A stretch of DNA of 64,000 nt from Acidobacteriota bacterium (GCA_020439745.1 JAGQSC010000019.1:434001-498000), one strand, 5' to 3'; positions 16,699 to 26,355 are shown, counted from the stretch's first letter. Program-made: numbers and translations. Notes: generated by a model not told the origin, from the sequence alone.

Positions 16699-18051
16699 AT
16701 GACACGAACCATTCGCATCGGCAACGGCCAAGGATTTTGGGGGGATAGCGTTGACGCACCCATGCGCATGGTCCAAGGCGGACCGCTGGACTATCTAACT
16801 TTGGACTATTTGGCGGAAGTAACCATGTCCATCATGCAACGCCAGAAAATGAAGAGTCCCGACAAGGGATATGCCAGTGATTTCGTGCGTTTTATCGATC
16901 GAATCCTGCCCGATTTGGTAAAGCGAGGCGTTAAAGTCATCGCCAATGCAGGCGGTGTCAATCCAAAGGCCTGCCAGCAGGCCATCGTCAATTCAGTCCG
17001 GCGCCACGGCATCAGCGGTATGAAAATCGCCATCGTTCACGGCGACAACATCATGGATCGATTGGACGAGTTTCGCGAACGAGGCGAACACTTGGCAAAC
17101 ATGGATACAGGCGAGAGCCTGTTTGCCAAACCTCGCGAGATCCTATCCGCCAACGTGTATATGCCCACGCAACCCATGGTCGATGCGCTAGCCACGGGTG
17201 CACAAATCGTCATAACCGGCCGAGGCACAGATCCAGGACTTGTGCTGGCACCCATCATGTACGAGTTCGGCTGGTCGACCCCTGATCAATTGGCCTTGGG
17301 CACCATAGCCGGCCATATCCTGGAGTGTGGCGCACAATCGACAGGCGGTAACTTCACCCGCTGGCGTGAGGTACCTGACATGGACGATCTCGGTTACCCC
17401 ATTGCTGAAGTCAGCGAAGAAGGTCGCGTCACCATCACCAAACACGAAGCAACCGGTGGCATGGTGACGGTGGATACGGTTTCAGAACAGTTACTCTACG
17501 AGATGGGCGACCCCAAGAACTACATCACGCCAGACTGCGTGGCCGATTTCACTTCGATCCAGCTCAGCCCATCAGGTCAAGATCGAGTGACGGTGACGGG
17601 CGTGAAAGGCCAGCCTCATACGCCATTTCTCAAAGTATCGATCTCTTACCTGGACGGTTACAAAGCGACTGGTCAATTGACCATCTCGGGACCCGATGCG
17701 TACGAGAAGGCCCAGAAATGTGCGGACATTGTGTGGCGCCGCTTGAAACGTGCTGGCTTCACCTATGAGGACACACTCACAGAATACTTAGGTGTGGGCG
17801 TGTGTCATGAGGGCATCGTCCCTCAAGCGACGAGCGCGCCCGAAGTGGTGCTGCGTTTGGCCGTAAAAGACCATAATCGCGACGCCGTGGACCGGTTCGG
17901 ACAGGAGATCGCGCCCCTAGTGACCAGCGGCCCACCAGGGGTGACAGGTTTCGCCGGGGGACGTCCTAAACCCCAAGAAATTGTGGCCTATTGGCCAGCA
18001 CTGATTCGGCGAGAACTGATCGAAAGCCATGTCGACGTGGTGGAGGTGTAA
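16699..18051 (+). CDS. atuA: AtuA-family (DUF1446) acyclic terpene utilisation protein
   Basis: 450 residues. Typical AtuA/DUF1446 features are the opening IRIGNGQGFWGDS, LDYLAEVTMS, the glycine-rich ANAGGVNPKACQQ and ITGRGTDPGLVLAP. In Pseudomonas, atuA is needed for growth on citronellol and related acyclic terpenes, but its biochemical step is not settled, and the family is much wider than that pathway. The ATG at 16699 follows the previous stop by 1 bp; a longer upstream reading would overlap the zinc-ribbon gene. Its small partner follows 1 bp later. Association with hbd suggests acyl-CoA or branched-acid metabolism. Confidence 0.88.
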   Translation: MTRTIRIGNGQGFWGDSVDAPMRMVQGGPLDYLTLDYLAEVTMSIMQRQKMKSPDKGYASDFVRFIDRILPDLVKRGVKVIANAGGVNPKACQQAIVNSVRRHGISGMKIAIVHGDNIMDRLDEFRERGEHLANMDTGESLFAKPREILSANVYMPTQPMVDALATGAQIVITGRGTDPGLVLAPIMYEFGWSTPDQLALGTIAGHILECGAQSTGGNFTRWREVPDMDDLGYPIAEVSEEGRVTITKHEATGGMVTVDTVSEQLLYEMGDPKNYITPDCVADFTSIQLSPSGQDRVTVTGVKGQPHTPFLKVSISYLDGYKATGQLTISGPDAYEKAQKCADIVWRRLKRAGFTYEDTLTEYLGVGVCHEGIVPQATSAPEVVLRLAVKDHNRDAVDRFGQEIAPLVTSGPPGVTGFAGGRPKPQEIVAYWPALIRRELIESHVDVVEV

Positions 18052-18052
18052 G

Positions 18053-18388
18053 GTGAAACGCATCAGTCTGGCAAGCTTCTGCCACGCGCGGTCTGGCGAT
18101 AAGGGTGACGGTTCTAACGTGGGCCTGATCGCCTACACCCATGCCGGTTACGACATTATTCAAAGTCAAGTGACCGCCGAACGCGTCAAACAACACTTCC
18201 ACGCCATTTGCCGAGGTCCAGTGGATCGCTACGAAGTACCCAATCTGTTAGCGCTCAACTTCATCTTGCACGATAGCCTGGGCGGCGGTGGTTCCCAATC
18301 GGTGAAAACAGACGCCCAAGGCAAGACGCACGGCATGGGCATCCTCTCGATGAACGTCGAGGTACCCGATGATTTCGAAGGATTGTGA
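18053..18388 (+). CDS. AtuA-associated small protein (AtuA C-terminal-like ferredoxin-fold domain)
   Basis: 111 residues matching the domain that is fused to the C-terminus of AtuA in some bacteria and separate in others. Markers are ARSGDKGDGSNVGLIAY near the N-terminus and LGGGGSQSVKTDAQGKTHG near the C-terminus. The start is GTG at 18053, with GGAGG in the tail of atuA and a 1-bp gap, which indicates translational coupling and a stoichiometric complex with AtuA. Function follows AtuA and is otherwise unknown. Confidence 0.85.
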   Translation: MKRISLASFCHARSGDKGDGSNVGLIAYTHAGYDIIQSQVTAERVKQHFHAICRGPVDRYEVPNLLALNFILHDSLGGGGSQSVKTDAQGKTHGMGILSMNVEVPDDFEGL

Positions 18389-18422
18389 TAAGCTCCTGGC
18401 ACGTTAATCGAGGGAAAACATC

Positions 18423-19277
18423 ATGATCGCGGGGTTCCCGGTACAAAAATGTGCCGTTTTGGCCGACCCCCGGCCGAAGAACAAAACAAAGACGATTATG
18501 AAGGCCATGTCGCTGTTCGAGCGGCAGTGTGCCGAGCTGGGCCTGAGTTACGAATCATTTATCGGCGTTCCCCTATCTGAGATTAGCCCTTCAGATGATG
18601 TAGACGTGTTTGTGGTCTTAGGTGGCGACGGTACAATGATCCACTATGCCGGGCCACTGAGCCATTTTGGGATCCCCTTCTATGGTCTGAACTACGGTCA
18701 TGTAGGGTTCATGATGAACACCGTTGAACCTCAGATGGAACGCAACCTCGCAAGGCTTGCCAATGGCGCCTTTGGCATGTGGCAGTTCCCTTTGCTAGAG
18801 GTTGACGCCACTGATCTGAAAGGCAACCCCCATCACGGATATGGACTCAACGATATTTACTTACAGCGCATGACGTCTCAGACTTGTAAGCTGCGGTTGT
18901 CGATCAACAAGGTGCCCTTGGCCTTCAACCCTGTGTTGTGTGATGGGGTGATTGTTTCCAACCCCCTTGGGTCCACCGCCTATTCGTTTAACGTCACCGG
19001 CTCCGTGGTCTCCATCGACTGCAAGGCCTTGACGTTGACGCCCATCGCCGCGAACCGTACCTGCCCCATCAAGAGCCTGATACTGCCCATGGATGCCACG
19101 ATCGAGATCGAAGTCTTAGAGCCCACCAAACGAAAAGTTCTAATCGTCAGCGACGCGACCAACCATGGCAACATAGCGCGAGCAGAAATCAAGGCCAGCC
19201 CCAAAACGGTGCGTTTGTGCTTCAGCACCGACACCTCGAACCTGCCCCTCGCCTTGGTCAACAAATGCAAGATCTAG
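18423..19277 (+). CDS. nadK: NAD kinase
   Basis: 284 residues. It phosphorylates NAD to NADP in the cytoplasm. The GGDGTMIH motif (about residues 69-76) provides the catalytic Asp, NDIYL follows, and DGVIVSNPLGSTAYSFN is the substrate-binding DGxxxxxPxGSTAY signature. The conserved TPIAANRTCP segment is also present. The length is normal. GAGGG precedes the ATG. It lies 34 bp after the AtuA partner and may be on the same transcript or have its own promoter. Confidence 0.93.
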   Translation: MIAGFPVQKCAVLADPRPKNKTKTIMKAMSLFERQCAELGLSYESFIGVPLSEISPSDDVDVFVVLGGDGTMIHYAGPLSHFGIPFYGLNYGHVGFMMNTVEPQMERNLARLANGAFGMWQFPLLEVDATDLKGNPHHGYGLNDIYLQRMTSQTCKLRLSINKVPLAFNPVLCDGVIVSNPLGSTAYSFNVTGSVVSIDCKALTLTPIAANRTCPIKSLILPMDATIEIEVLEPTKRKVLIVSDATNHGNIARAEIKASPKTVRLCFSTDTSNLPLALVNKCKI

Positions 19278-19335
19278 GAACCCAATAAATGCTGGTGTAT
19301 GTCGGGACATCACAGTCACGACTCCACGAAGTTGC

Positions 19336-19352
19336 ACGACGCGTCGTATAAT
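19336..19352 (+). promoter_or_regulatory. Candidate promoter -10 with adjacent 12-bp palindrome
   Basis: A perfect TATAAT at 19347-19352 lies 44 bases upstream of the protease start. It is abutted by the 12-bp perfect palindrome ACGACGCGTCGT (19336-19347), which could be an operator. No good -35 is present at 17 bases, so activation by a bound factor or a poor -35 would be needed. Confidence 0.4.
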
Positions 19353-19395
19353 CGAGACCTTGAGCCCTTTTTAGAGATGCGTGAGGAGATTCGTC

Positions 19396-21516
19396 ATGAA
19401 ATGGATTTGTGTCGCTATTGGTGCCTGCCTACAATCTATCGCCTTCGCTCAAACGGCCCCGCTTGACCAAGAGGTCGTAGCCGTGACTGTTGATTCAGGC
19501 CCTATCGTGAACCGCATTGCTACACGTGGCGTCATCTTTTCACACCTGATTGAGGTACCCGAAGCGACATGGATCCGAATTCTCTTCGATGAAATCGTGT
19601 TAGGTGAGGGTGCGGCGCCATCCGTAATACGCATGTTGTCCCTTAGCGACGGAAGTGTATTCCAGATGAACGCCACACATCTCAGTCAGTGGCAAAATTC
19701 ATCGTGTTACTTCAACGGCGACGCAGTGTTGCTTGAAGTCATAACCGACCCAGGAGCCTCACCAAGTCACCTCAAGATATCTCGCGTACTTGCGGGTCCA
19801 CCACCGGTACAGCGATCCATCTGCGGGCCAACTGACGACCGTGTTCTTTCTGCCGACGATCGGGTAGGTCGAATCGTACCTATCGGGTGTACCGGGTGGC
19901 TGTTCAACGACACCAACCACTGCTTCCTGACTGCGGGTCACTGCACTGGCAGCACGGCAGAAATTATGGAATTCAACGTGCCCCTATCCACATCCGGTGG
20001 TTCGATTCAGCACCCTGGCCCAGATGATCAATACGCGATTGATCCTGCATCTGTGCAATCCAATGGCGGCCAAGGCATTGGCAACGACTGGGCTTATCTG
20101 GGTTGTTTTGCCAATCCCAATACCAATCTCACCCCCTTCGAAGCACAAGGCGTAGCATTCAATCTGACGCTGCCTCCGCCTGTGGCCGGTGACATCACCA
20201 TAACCGGATACGGAACGACCGATGGCGTACTAGCGCCGCTGACCTGGAACCAAGTCCAAAAAACACACACCGGTCCATTTACCGGACATGCCGGTACCAG
20301 CCTGCAGTACGCCACAGATACGACTGGCGGAAATTCAGGATCACCGATCCTACATGTGCAAACCGATTCCGCGATTGGTATCCACACCCATGCTGGCTGT
20401 AACACGGGTGGTGGCGAAAATAACGGCACTGCCAGCGAGCATGCCGATCTCCAACTGGCCCTGGCCAATCCTACAGGTGTATGTAAACCCCTACTGTTCA
20501 CATTTCCCAACGGTATTCCCGAATTTCTGATGCCAGGACCCACAACGATTCGGGTTGAGGTCACGGGCCAGGGTGAAGGGCTGCCCATGTCCGGTACGGG
20601 ACAAGTTCACTACGACTTAGGTGATGGCGGTGGTACGCAAACCATTTCCATGACTGAAGTGGCTCCAAACGTTTACGATGCAGCATTACCGGAAGTACCC
20701 TGTGGTACCTCCATTAAGATCGATTTTTCCAGTGAAACGACGCTTGGTGACCGTTATTATGCCGTCCATTCTACCGATCCGCTCGGATTTGACTTGATTG
20801 TGGCCGATATCGGTTCATCTAGTTTTTCCGATGACTTTGAGACCGACATGGGTTGGTCTGTGACGGGCGATGCCACTGCTGGCATTTGGGAAAGAGCGGT
20901 CCCATCTGGCGGAGGCGAGCGAGGGGACCCACCGACCGACGCTGATGGTTCTGGATTCTGTTTTGTGACGGAAGATGGACCGGGCAACACCGATGTGGAC
21001 GGAGGAACAACCATACTCACCTCACCAACGATGGATGCCACCGCAGGATCAGGCGACGCACTATTGGTTTACTGGCTCTGGTATTCATCTCATTTGGGAA
21101 CACAGGACGACCTGTTCCTTGTCGAGATATCCGACGATAATGGCGGTTCTTGGCAAACGCTGCAGTCCATTGGTCCCATGGGACCCGAGACCATGGGCGG
21201 ATGGACACACAAGTCCTTCGCGATCGGTGATTTCGTCACACCTACCAACCAAGTGCGGGTGCGTTTTCAGGCGATTGATACGGGCACCGGATCAGTGGTA
21301 GAAGCGGGTGTAGACGGCGTGCATGTCCTGTACTGTGACACAAGCGTGCCCTGTCCGGGTGACTTGAACGGCGATAACATCATCGATCCAGCAGATCTGT
21401 TCGAGATGTTCCCTCTGTGGGTGAGTAGCGGACCCTTGGGTGACTTGAATGTGGACGGGAAGGTGAGCATGGAAGATTTTGTGATCCTCGGCGGCCTTTA
21501 TGGGCCGTGCCCCTGA
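19396..21516 (+). CDS. Secreted trypsin-like serine protease with C-terminal dockerin-type repeat
   Basis: 706 residues. The ATG at 19396 has AGGAG at good spacing and starts a clean signal peptide (to AFAQ). The peptidase domain shows the triad: His in CFLTAGHC, Asp in GNDWAYLGCF, and Ser in GGNSGSPIL. A beta-sandwich region follows (about 380-480), then a CBM/MAM-like jelly-roll segment (DDFETDMGWSVTGDATAGIWE). The last ~55 residues hold two calcium-loop segments (DLNGDNIIDPADLF and DLNVDGKVSMEDF), a dockerin-like pair. It is probably extracellular. Substrate and the cohesin partner, if any, are unknown. Confidence 0.85.
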   Translation: MKWICVAIGACLQSIAFAQTAPLDQEVVAVTVDSGPIVNRIATRGVIFSHLIEVPEATWIRILFDEIVLGEGAAPSVIRMLSLSDGSVFQMNATHLSQWQNSSCYFNGDAVLLEVITDPGASPSHLKISRVLAGPPPVQRSICGPTDDRVLSADDRVGRIVPIGCTGWLFNDTNHCFLTAGHCTGSTAEIMEFNVPLSTSGGSIQHPGPDDQYAIDPASVQSNGGQGIGNDWAYLGCFANPNTNLTPFEAQGVAFNLTLPPPVAGDITITGYGTTDGVLAPLTWNQVQKTHTGPFTGHAGTSLQYATDTTGGNSGSPILHVQTDSAIGIHTHAGCNTGGGENNGTASEHADLQLALANPTGVCKPLLFTFPNGIPEFLMPGPTTIRVEVTGQGEGLPMSGTGQVHYDLGDGGGTQTISMTEVAPNVYDAALPEVPCGTSIKIDFSSETTLGDRYYAVHSTDPLGFDLIVADIGSSSFSDDFETDMGWSVTGDATAGIWERAVPSGGGERGDPPTDADGSGFCFVTEDGPGNTDVDGGTTILTSPTMDATAGSGDALLVYWLWYSSHLGTQDDLFLVEISDDNGGSWQTLQSIGPMGPETMGGWTHKSFAIGDFVTPTNQVRVRFQAIDTGTGSVVEAGVDGVHVLYCDTSVPCPGDLNGDNIIDPADLFEMFPLWVSSGPLGDLNVDGKVSMEDFVILGGLYGPCP

Positions 21517-21649
21517 TGACTGCGGTCAGCGGTCAGAAAATCATACCTAGCGACTCAAGATTCGGCGAGATCTTTTCCTGCATCAATCATGTTGTCAATC
21601 AAGATCCTTTCCGCTAGCCTTCGGGAGAACAAAACCCAACGAGGAAACC

Positions 21650-22009
21650 TTGAACCCAGTCTTTCGTTATCTGGCACCTATTTTTCTTCTCCTGGCGGTT
21701 AGCTGTTCGCAGTCGCCAAAGGTCCCTCATTTTGCCCGTGGCCTGAATGTTAGCGTCGATCGGCCTATCACGCTTGTCTGTCAATACGGCGAACAATCCT
21801 ACGGCACGATGGCCTTTCCCAACCTCGAGTTCTTTGCGCAAGAATACGCTATCTTTCTGGATGCCTACAAAGATCACCGACAATACACCGCAAAAAGTGG
21901 CATTGTGGTTCATGCAGACTTGATCGAAGGCTTCATGGTACGGCACAAAGGGGTGCTTTTGTACTCAGAAGGCAACGTTGATTCCATCATGGAAATGGAA
22001 TTCGACTAA
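21650..22009 (+). CDS. Small lipoprotein of unknown function
   Basis: 119 residues starting at TTG 21650, five bases after a GAGG element. The N-terminus is a signal peptide with lipobox LAVSC (Cys near 19). The mature part of ~100 residues has no recognised motif; it is rich in aromatic residues and ends in a glutamate-rich tail. No ATG occurs in the first stretch that would keep the lipobox, which supports the TTG start. It ends 4 bp from the convergent GMC oxidoreductase gene. Confidence 0.65.
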   Translation: MNPVFRYLAPIFLLLAVSCSQSPKVPHFARGLNVSVDRPITLVCQYGEQSYGTMAFPNLEFFAQEYAIFLDAYKDHRQYTAKSGIVVHADLIEGFMVRHKGVLLYSEGNVDSIMEMEFD

Positions 22010-22013
22010 TTCC

Positions 22014-23603
22014 TCAACCAAGGTCGGATTGAATCCAACCTGCCGCTCGTTCTGCGATCATCGCAACCACAGCGTTGGGATGACCACGTGGTACGGTGGG
22101 CATCACGGAGGCATCCGCCACCCATAGCCCCTCAAATCCACGTAACTTAAGTCTGGAATCCACCACTGAATGGCTTGTGGAACCCATGCTGCAGGTGCTG
22201 CTGGGATGGTAGACCGTCTGGATTTGTTCCGCAGCATAACTGAGCAGTTCATCTTCGGTGGTCACGTCCGAACCGGGTCGCAGCTCACCCAGGTTCTGAG
22301 CCGCCAAGGGCATGGTTCCGGCAATGTCCCGCGCCAGACTTACGCCCCCCCACAAGACGCGTGCGTCAATCCCCTCTGGATCGGTAAGCAGGCCGAAATC
22401 GATTTTCGGGGCGATGTGCGGGTCATCACTTTGAAGCGTCACTTGCCCTCGGGATTTGGGGGCAACCACAGCGGCCCCGATGGAGAAGGCGTGAATTGTG
22501 GGCGGCTCCAGCAAATCACTGCGATGTTCAAACGGCAGAAAAATAAGCTCCAAGTCAGGTGCGGAAACGTGGCCTGGCACAATCTGAGTAAAAGCGATGC
22601 CTTCAGCACCGTTGGAAGCAAGCATACCTTTCTTCAGGACCAAGTAACGCAACACATTCATAAGCGATTCGGCCTTGAGCAAGGTGTCCTGGCTACTGGA
22701 CTTGAAAACCATCGGAAGGATGGGATGTTCCTGCAACTGTTTGCCTACTTGTGGCAGGTCCTTCACAACATCAATCCCAAATGGACCGAGTTCGGCTTGC
22801 GGACCCAAGCCCGAAAGTAGCAGAAGCTGCGGTGATGCCAATGCACCTGCCGTCAACGCGACCCCTCGTGATTGGTAGGTGGTGTCGACCCCACCGCGAC
22901 GCACTTTTACACCGCTTACCGTGCGATTCTCGATGACCAGCCTGACCACGTGCGCGTCTGTCATGACGTTTAGATTCTTCCGCCGCATCGCCGGCTTCAG
23001 AAAGGCGTCATAGCAACTGAACCGTCGCCCATCCTTGTGCGCCAGTTCGGCCACCCAAGCGCCTTGATAAGCACGTCCATTGTATTCTGGGTCGTTTCCC
23101 AATCCCACCTTGCGCGAAGCGACCACAAAATCACGGGTTAAGGAACGGGCGTTGCGGTTTGGGGTGACAAACATGGGACCGGTTCGCCCGCGGTCCGAAC
23201 CGCCCTCATCACCCAAGAGGCATTCCATGGATTTGAATACGGGCGCCACGTCTTCCCATGCCCAACCCTCAGCACCCATGTCTCGCCATCCATCGAAATC
23301 CGCGGGATGACACCACTGATGGATCATGGCATTCATGTTGGCACAACCACCGAGCATTTTCCCTCGCGGCGTAAAGATCCGACGTCCGCCGGCACCATCC
23401 TGCGGTTCTGACTCAAAATGCCAGTCCACCTCGCTCTTGAACAGCTTCGCGAAACCTGCAGGCACAGAGATAAAACGGTTCTTGGGAAACCCACCCGCCT
23501 CCAGTAGCAGCACCTTCAACTTCCCGCTCATCGTCAAACGATCGGCCAAAACGCAGCCGGCAGTCCCAGCCCCAACAATAATCACATCGTAGGATTCGCT
23601 CAT
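22014..23603 (-). CDS. GMC-family FAD-dependent oxidoreductase (choline dehydrogenase-like)
   Basis: 529 residues of the glucose-methanol-choline family. The FAD-binding motif DVIIVGAGTAGCVLADRL opens the protein. GGCANMNAMIHQWC is GMC signature 1, and the second signature lies around TAGALASPQLLLLSG. The catalytic His is in YHPSSTCSMG, and the C-terminal GLWVADASVMPTVPRGHPN supplies the second active-site residue. It oxidises an alcohol to an aldehyde with FAD. The substrate cannot be told from the sequence, and the betaine pathway partner betB is not nearby. The gene stands alone between a convergent lipoprotein gene and the kinase. Confidence 0.9.
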   Translation of the reverse strand: MSESYDVIIVGAGTAGCVLADRLTMSGKLKVLLLEAGGFPKNRFISVPAGFAKLFKSEVDWHFESEPQDGAGGRRIFTPRGKMLGGCANMNAMIHQWCHPADFDGWRDMGAEGWAWEDVAPVFKSMECLLGDEGGSDRGRTGPMFVTPNRNARSLTRDFVVASRKVGLGNDPEYNGRAYQGAWVAELAHKDGRRFSCYDAFLKPAMRRKNLNVMTDAHVVRLVIENRTVSGVKVRRGGVDTTYQSRGVALTAGALASPQLLLLSGLGPQAELGPFGIDVVKDLPQVGKQLQEHPILPMVFKSSSQDTLLKAESLMNVLRYLVLKKGMLASNGAEGIAFTQIVPGHVSAPDLELIFLPFEHRSDLLEPPTIHAFSIGAAVVAPKSRGQVTLQSDDPHIAPKIDFGLLTDPEGIDARVLWGGVSLARDIAGTMPLAAQNLGELRPGSDVTTEDELLSYAAEQIQTVYHPSSTCSMGSTSHSVVDSRLKLRGFEGLWVADASVMPTVPRGHPNAVVAMIAERAAGWIQSDLG

Positions 23604-23694
23604 GGTTTGCTCTCAAGAAAACGTAAACGCAGTCTGCGCTCGCAGTCCCTTCAAGTCAACAGGAACCGTTAAGATCCGATCAGATACGGCGTTC

Positions 23695-25962
23695 TCAAGG
23701 GCACATCTCTGACCAAGCACGCACCTGTTTCGCCATGGGGTCTGTGCTGGTACCAAAAAGATTGAGGCTTTCGGCAATGTGCGTCTTGGCCTGAACACAG
23801 TCCGATGATTTGATGAAGCACAGTCCCAAAACCCCGTGACATCGGGCAAGATCGGAATGATCGGGGTTTTGAACACTCGCTTGGGACAACCACTCAAGGA
23901 GTCTGAGCTTACCGACATCGGGTCGACCTAATAGCGCATCGCACCAGGCGGCGTTGATCATCACCGAGGGTTCAAGGTCTGGAGCCTGTACCTGTTGTTC
24001 GAGCATGAGACGAGCCCGTTGCAACAGGCCATCGGCATCATGGACTCGATTCAGAAACAGGTAACACAGCGCTAACTTGTTCAAAGCGGCAGGAATAGTC
24101 TTGGGGTCCTTCTCGGGATCTTCGTCCAGGACGCGCAAGCAGTCTTGATAGATTTCTGCCGCTTCTGACCACTGTTCCGTGACCATGCGCACGCCGCCCA
24201 GATTGAACAATGCACGAACGATGCTCGAATCGCCTGTGGGCATGATTCGTTTTCGCAGTTCATAGGTTTCCAAAAAGAGTCGTTCCGCATCGGCAAAGCG
24301 ACCTTGTTGATACCGCAAATAGCCGAAGTTGTTGAGCACCAAGGCGACCTGAGGATGAGCATCACCATAGATTTCCCGAGTCAATGCCAGCGATTCCTGA
24401 ATATTTGACGCTCCCGCATCATATTCTTTGAGGTTTGACTGACTCCGACCCAGATTGAATAGTGCATCGGCAAGAGCTTCCCGCTGGTCCAACTTTCGTG
24501 CCTGATCAACAACGCGTTCAAAGCAAGACTTGGCCACTTCATGATCGCCCCGTGCTTCTGCAACCTTGCCTTTGCCTACCCACAGTTCTGCCAAGTGGAG
24601 TTGAGATGAATCGTTTTGATGCATCATGGCTTCGGCTTCATTAATTAAGGCCCACGCGCGCTCAATTTGGCCTCGTTTATGTTCGACCATCGCTAGACGG
24701 ACCAGAGAAATCGAAAGTCCTTTGTCTTCGATTTCGCGTTGCATGCGTACTGCTTCGGTCAACAACTGTAGGGCCTTTTCGTTTTCATCGTTCATGCGGT
24801 TGACATGACCCAATACAGACATCATGCGGGCGCGGGTAGCCGGTTGGCGCGTGAGTTGTGTGGCAATTTCTTCGGAAGCCACGTCCAGAACATCCCTGAC
24901 CGACCTGCCCATCCGGCTCGCGGCATAGGGATCAGCCTCCTCAAAAAGCGCAATCAGAAACTGAGCAAACTCGTCGGACTGATCGCGAGCAATAAGAGCT
25001 TGTCGCTGTTGCGCCAGGGCATGTCGGTAGCCCAGTAATGAAGCGGCCAACCCAACTACCAAACTCACCAGAGTCAGGGTCAATAAGAACCGTTGACGAC
25101 GGCGTCGCGGCTTATCACAGATATGCGACAACCTCTGCTGCACCTCTTGTGCGCGAGGTCGCAGCGACACATCGGTCGCTTTCATGTCCTCCATCAGTCG
25201 CGCCAGTTCCCGATCCGTGTGAATCACGGGAAGGGTCTCTCCATTCATCGCACGCCAAAGAAGTTGCTCGGGGGCGATTCCCTTGGGATAAGGCAGTGTG
25301 CCACTAAAAAGCCACTGAAAGACAAGACCCATGGAATAGATATCGCTGGCGGGCGTCACTGCTTCGCCTCGCGCCTGCTCGGGGCTCATAAACATGGGCG
25401 TACCCACCACAAATCCCTGTTTGGTCCGAAAAACCCCACTGGGAAGCCGGTCCGGCTTGGGAACGTCAAATTCGGTGGCGGTCACGGCCAGGGGATCCAC
25501 CAACGTACGAGCTAGGCCAAAGTCAAGGATCTTCGCGTGACCCTCTGGGGTAATCATGATGTTAGCCGGCTTGAGATCGCGGTGTACCACCTGAACTCGG
25601 TGGGCTGCCGCCAACGCGTCCATGAGTTCGCTGGCGATGTTGAGTTTGGCTGAATCGTCTAAATGCGCCTGTCTCCGCTGCAAATTGTCGCCCGCCACCA
25701 GCTCAAGCACGATGTAGTCGCCCGAATCGTCATGAATCAGATCGTAGATGCGGCATAAGCCTGGATGTTCGAGCTTTGAAAGCGTGCGTGCCTCGCGTAG
25801 GAATCGAGCACGAGCCGCATCGTCAATACGGGTGCGATCCAGCACAGCTTTGACCGCAACCTTGCGTTCCAGTTCGGCATCGTAGCCCACGTAGACGGCA
25901 CCCATACCGCCTTCGCCAATCTTGTCAATCAGCCGTATCCGTCCAATCTGGGATCCCAACAT
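23695..25962 (-). CDS. Membrane-anchored Ser/Thr protein kinase with TPR domain
   Basis: 755 residues. The Hanks-type kinase domain (about 8-270) has the Gly loop IGEGGMGAVYVG, VAVKAVLD (Lys), VVHRDLKPANIM (catalytic loop), DFGLA and GTPMFMSPEQARG. A transmembrane helix follows at about 295-315 (LLTLTLVSLVVGLAASLLG), and the rest is a long run of TPR repeats. The kinase is cytoplasmic and the TPR array is predicted on the periplasmic side. The ATG at 25962 has GAGG eight bases upstream; the GTG at 25971 is less likely. It is a clear paralogue of the kinase at 41116. Its substrate is unknown. Confidence 0.9.
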   Translation of the reverse strand: MLGSQIGRIRLIDKIGEGGMGAVYVGYDAELERKVAVKAVLDRTRIDDAARARFLREARTLSKLEHPGLCRIYDLIHDDSGDYIVLELVAGDNLQRRQAHLDDSAKLNIASELMDALAAAHRVQVVHRDLKPANIMITPEGHAKILDFGLARTLVDPLAVTATEFDVPKPDRLPSGVFRTKQGFVVGTPMFMSPEQARGEAVTPASDIYSMGLVFQWLFSGTLPYPKGIAPEQLLWRAMNGETLPVIHTDRELARLMEDMKATDVSLRPRAQEVQQRLSHICDKPRRRRQRFLLTLTLVSLVVGLAASLLGYRHALAQQRQALIARDQSDEFAQFLIALFEEADPYAASRMGRSVRDVLDVASEEIATQLTRQPATRARMMSVLGHVNRMNDENEKALQLLTEAVRMQREIEDKGLSISLVRLAMVEHKRGQIERAWALINEAEAMMHQNDSSQLHLAELWVGKGKVAEARGDHEVAKSCFERVVDQARKLDQREALADALFNLGRSQSNLKEYDAGASNIQESLALTREIYGDAHPQVALVLNNFGYLRYQQGRFADAERLFLETYELRKRIMPTGDSSIVRALFNLGGVRMVTEQWSEAAEIYQDCLRVLDEDPEKDPKTIPAALNKLALCYLFLNRVHDADGLLQRARLMLEQQVQAPDLEPSVMINAAWCDALLGRPDVGKLRLLEWLSQASVQNPDHSDLARCHGVLGLCFIKSSDCVQAKTHIAESLNLFGTSTDPMAKQVRAWSEMCP

Positions 25963-26328
25963 ATTAGGCACCTCAATTTGGATTGTGCGTTTGTTTCCAA
26001 AGGGTTTCAGTATAGCTTGGAACCGAAACCAAAACTGATGTTGGGACTAGGGGGTCCAATATTGAATGCGAATGGGTTCAACCATTCTTGATTGCATTTG
26101 TCCCGGGGAAGCCGCGCCTATGGGGTTTCTTTGTAAATATTTCACCGATCTGGCGTTGAGTGACGGCCAACCGTAGCCATGAACTTAACACCAACGATCG
26201 ATGATTTCCTACGGAAGCACTATTCCACCGAAAACGAAGTGAGCTCCACTGGGACCACGGTGCCGGTGGTCCAACCGCCATTGAGGCTATTGGCCAACCC
26301 TATGTTCGTGGGCGACATGGCATCGCAA
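25963..26328. other. Intergenic region, 366 bp, no confident gene
   Basis: Between the kinase start and a small secreted-protein gene. It should hold the promoter of the kinase. The only candidate gene is a 58-codon plus-strand ORF, listed separately. I see no RNA gene, repeat or clear terminator. Confidence 0.6.
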
Positions 26329-26355
26329 TTACCGGAGCCACAGCCCACCTGATTC
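26179..26355 (+). CDS. Possible 58-residue protein
   Basis: An ATG-started ORF with a polar N-terminus (MNLTPTIDDFLRKHYSTE) and a Pro-rich tail ending QLPEPQPT. It overlaps the 3' end of the minus-strand gene at 26329 by 27 bp and has no ribosome site. The amino-acid composition is plausible for a protein, but nothing else supports it. Confidence 0.2.

Noticed and set aside
22170-22820. 216-codon open frame antisense to the GMC oxidoreductase
   Set aside because: It is a shadow of a well-supported gene and lacks a ribosome site.
26078-26281. 67-codon minus-strand frame upstream of the kinase
   Set aside because: It has no ribosome site, no recognisable motif and lies in a promoter-length gap.
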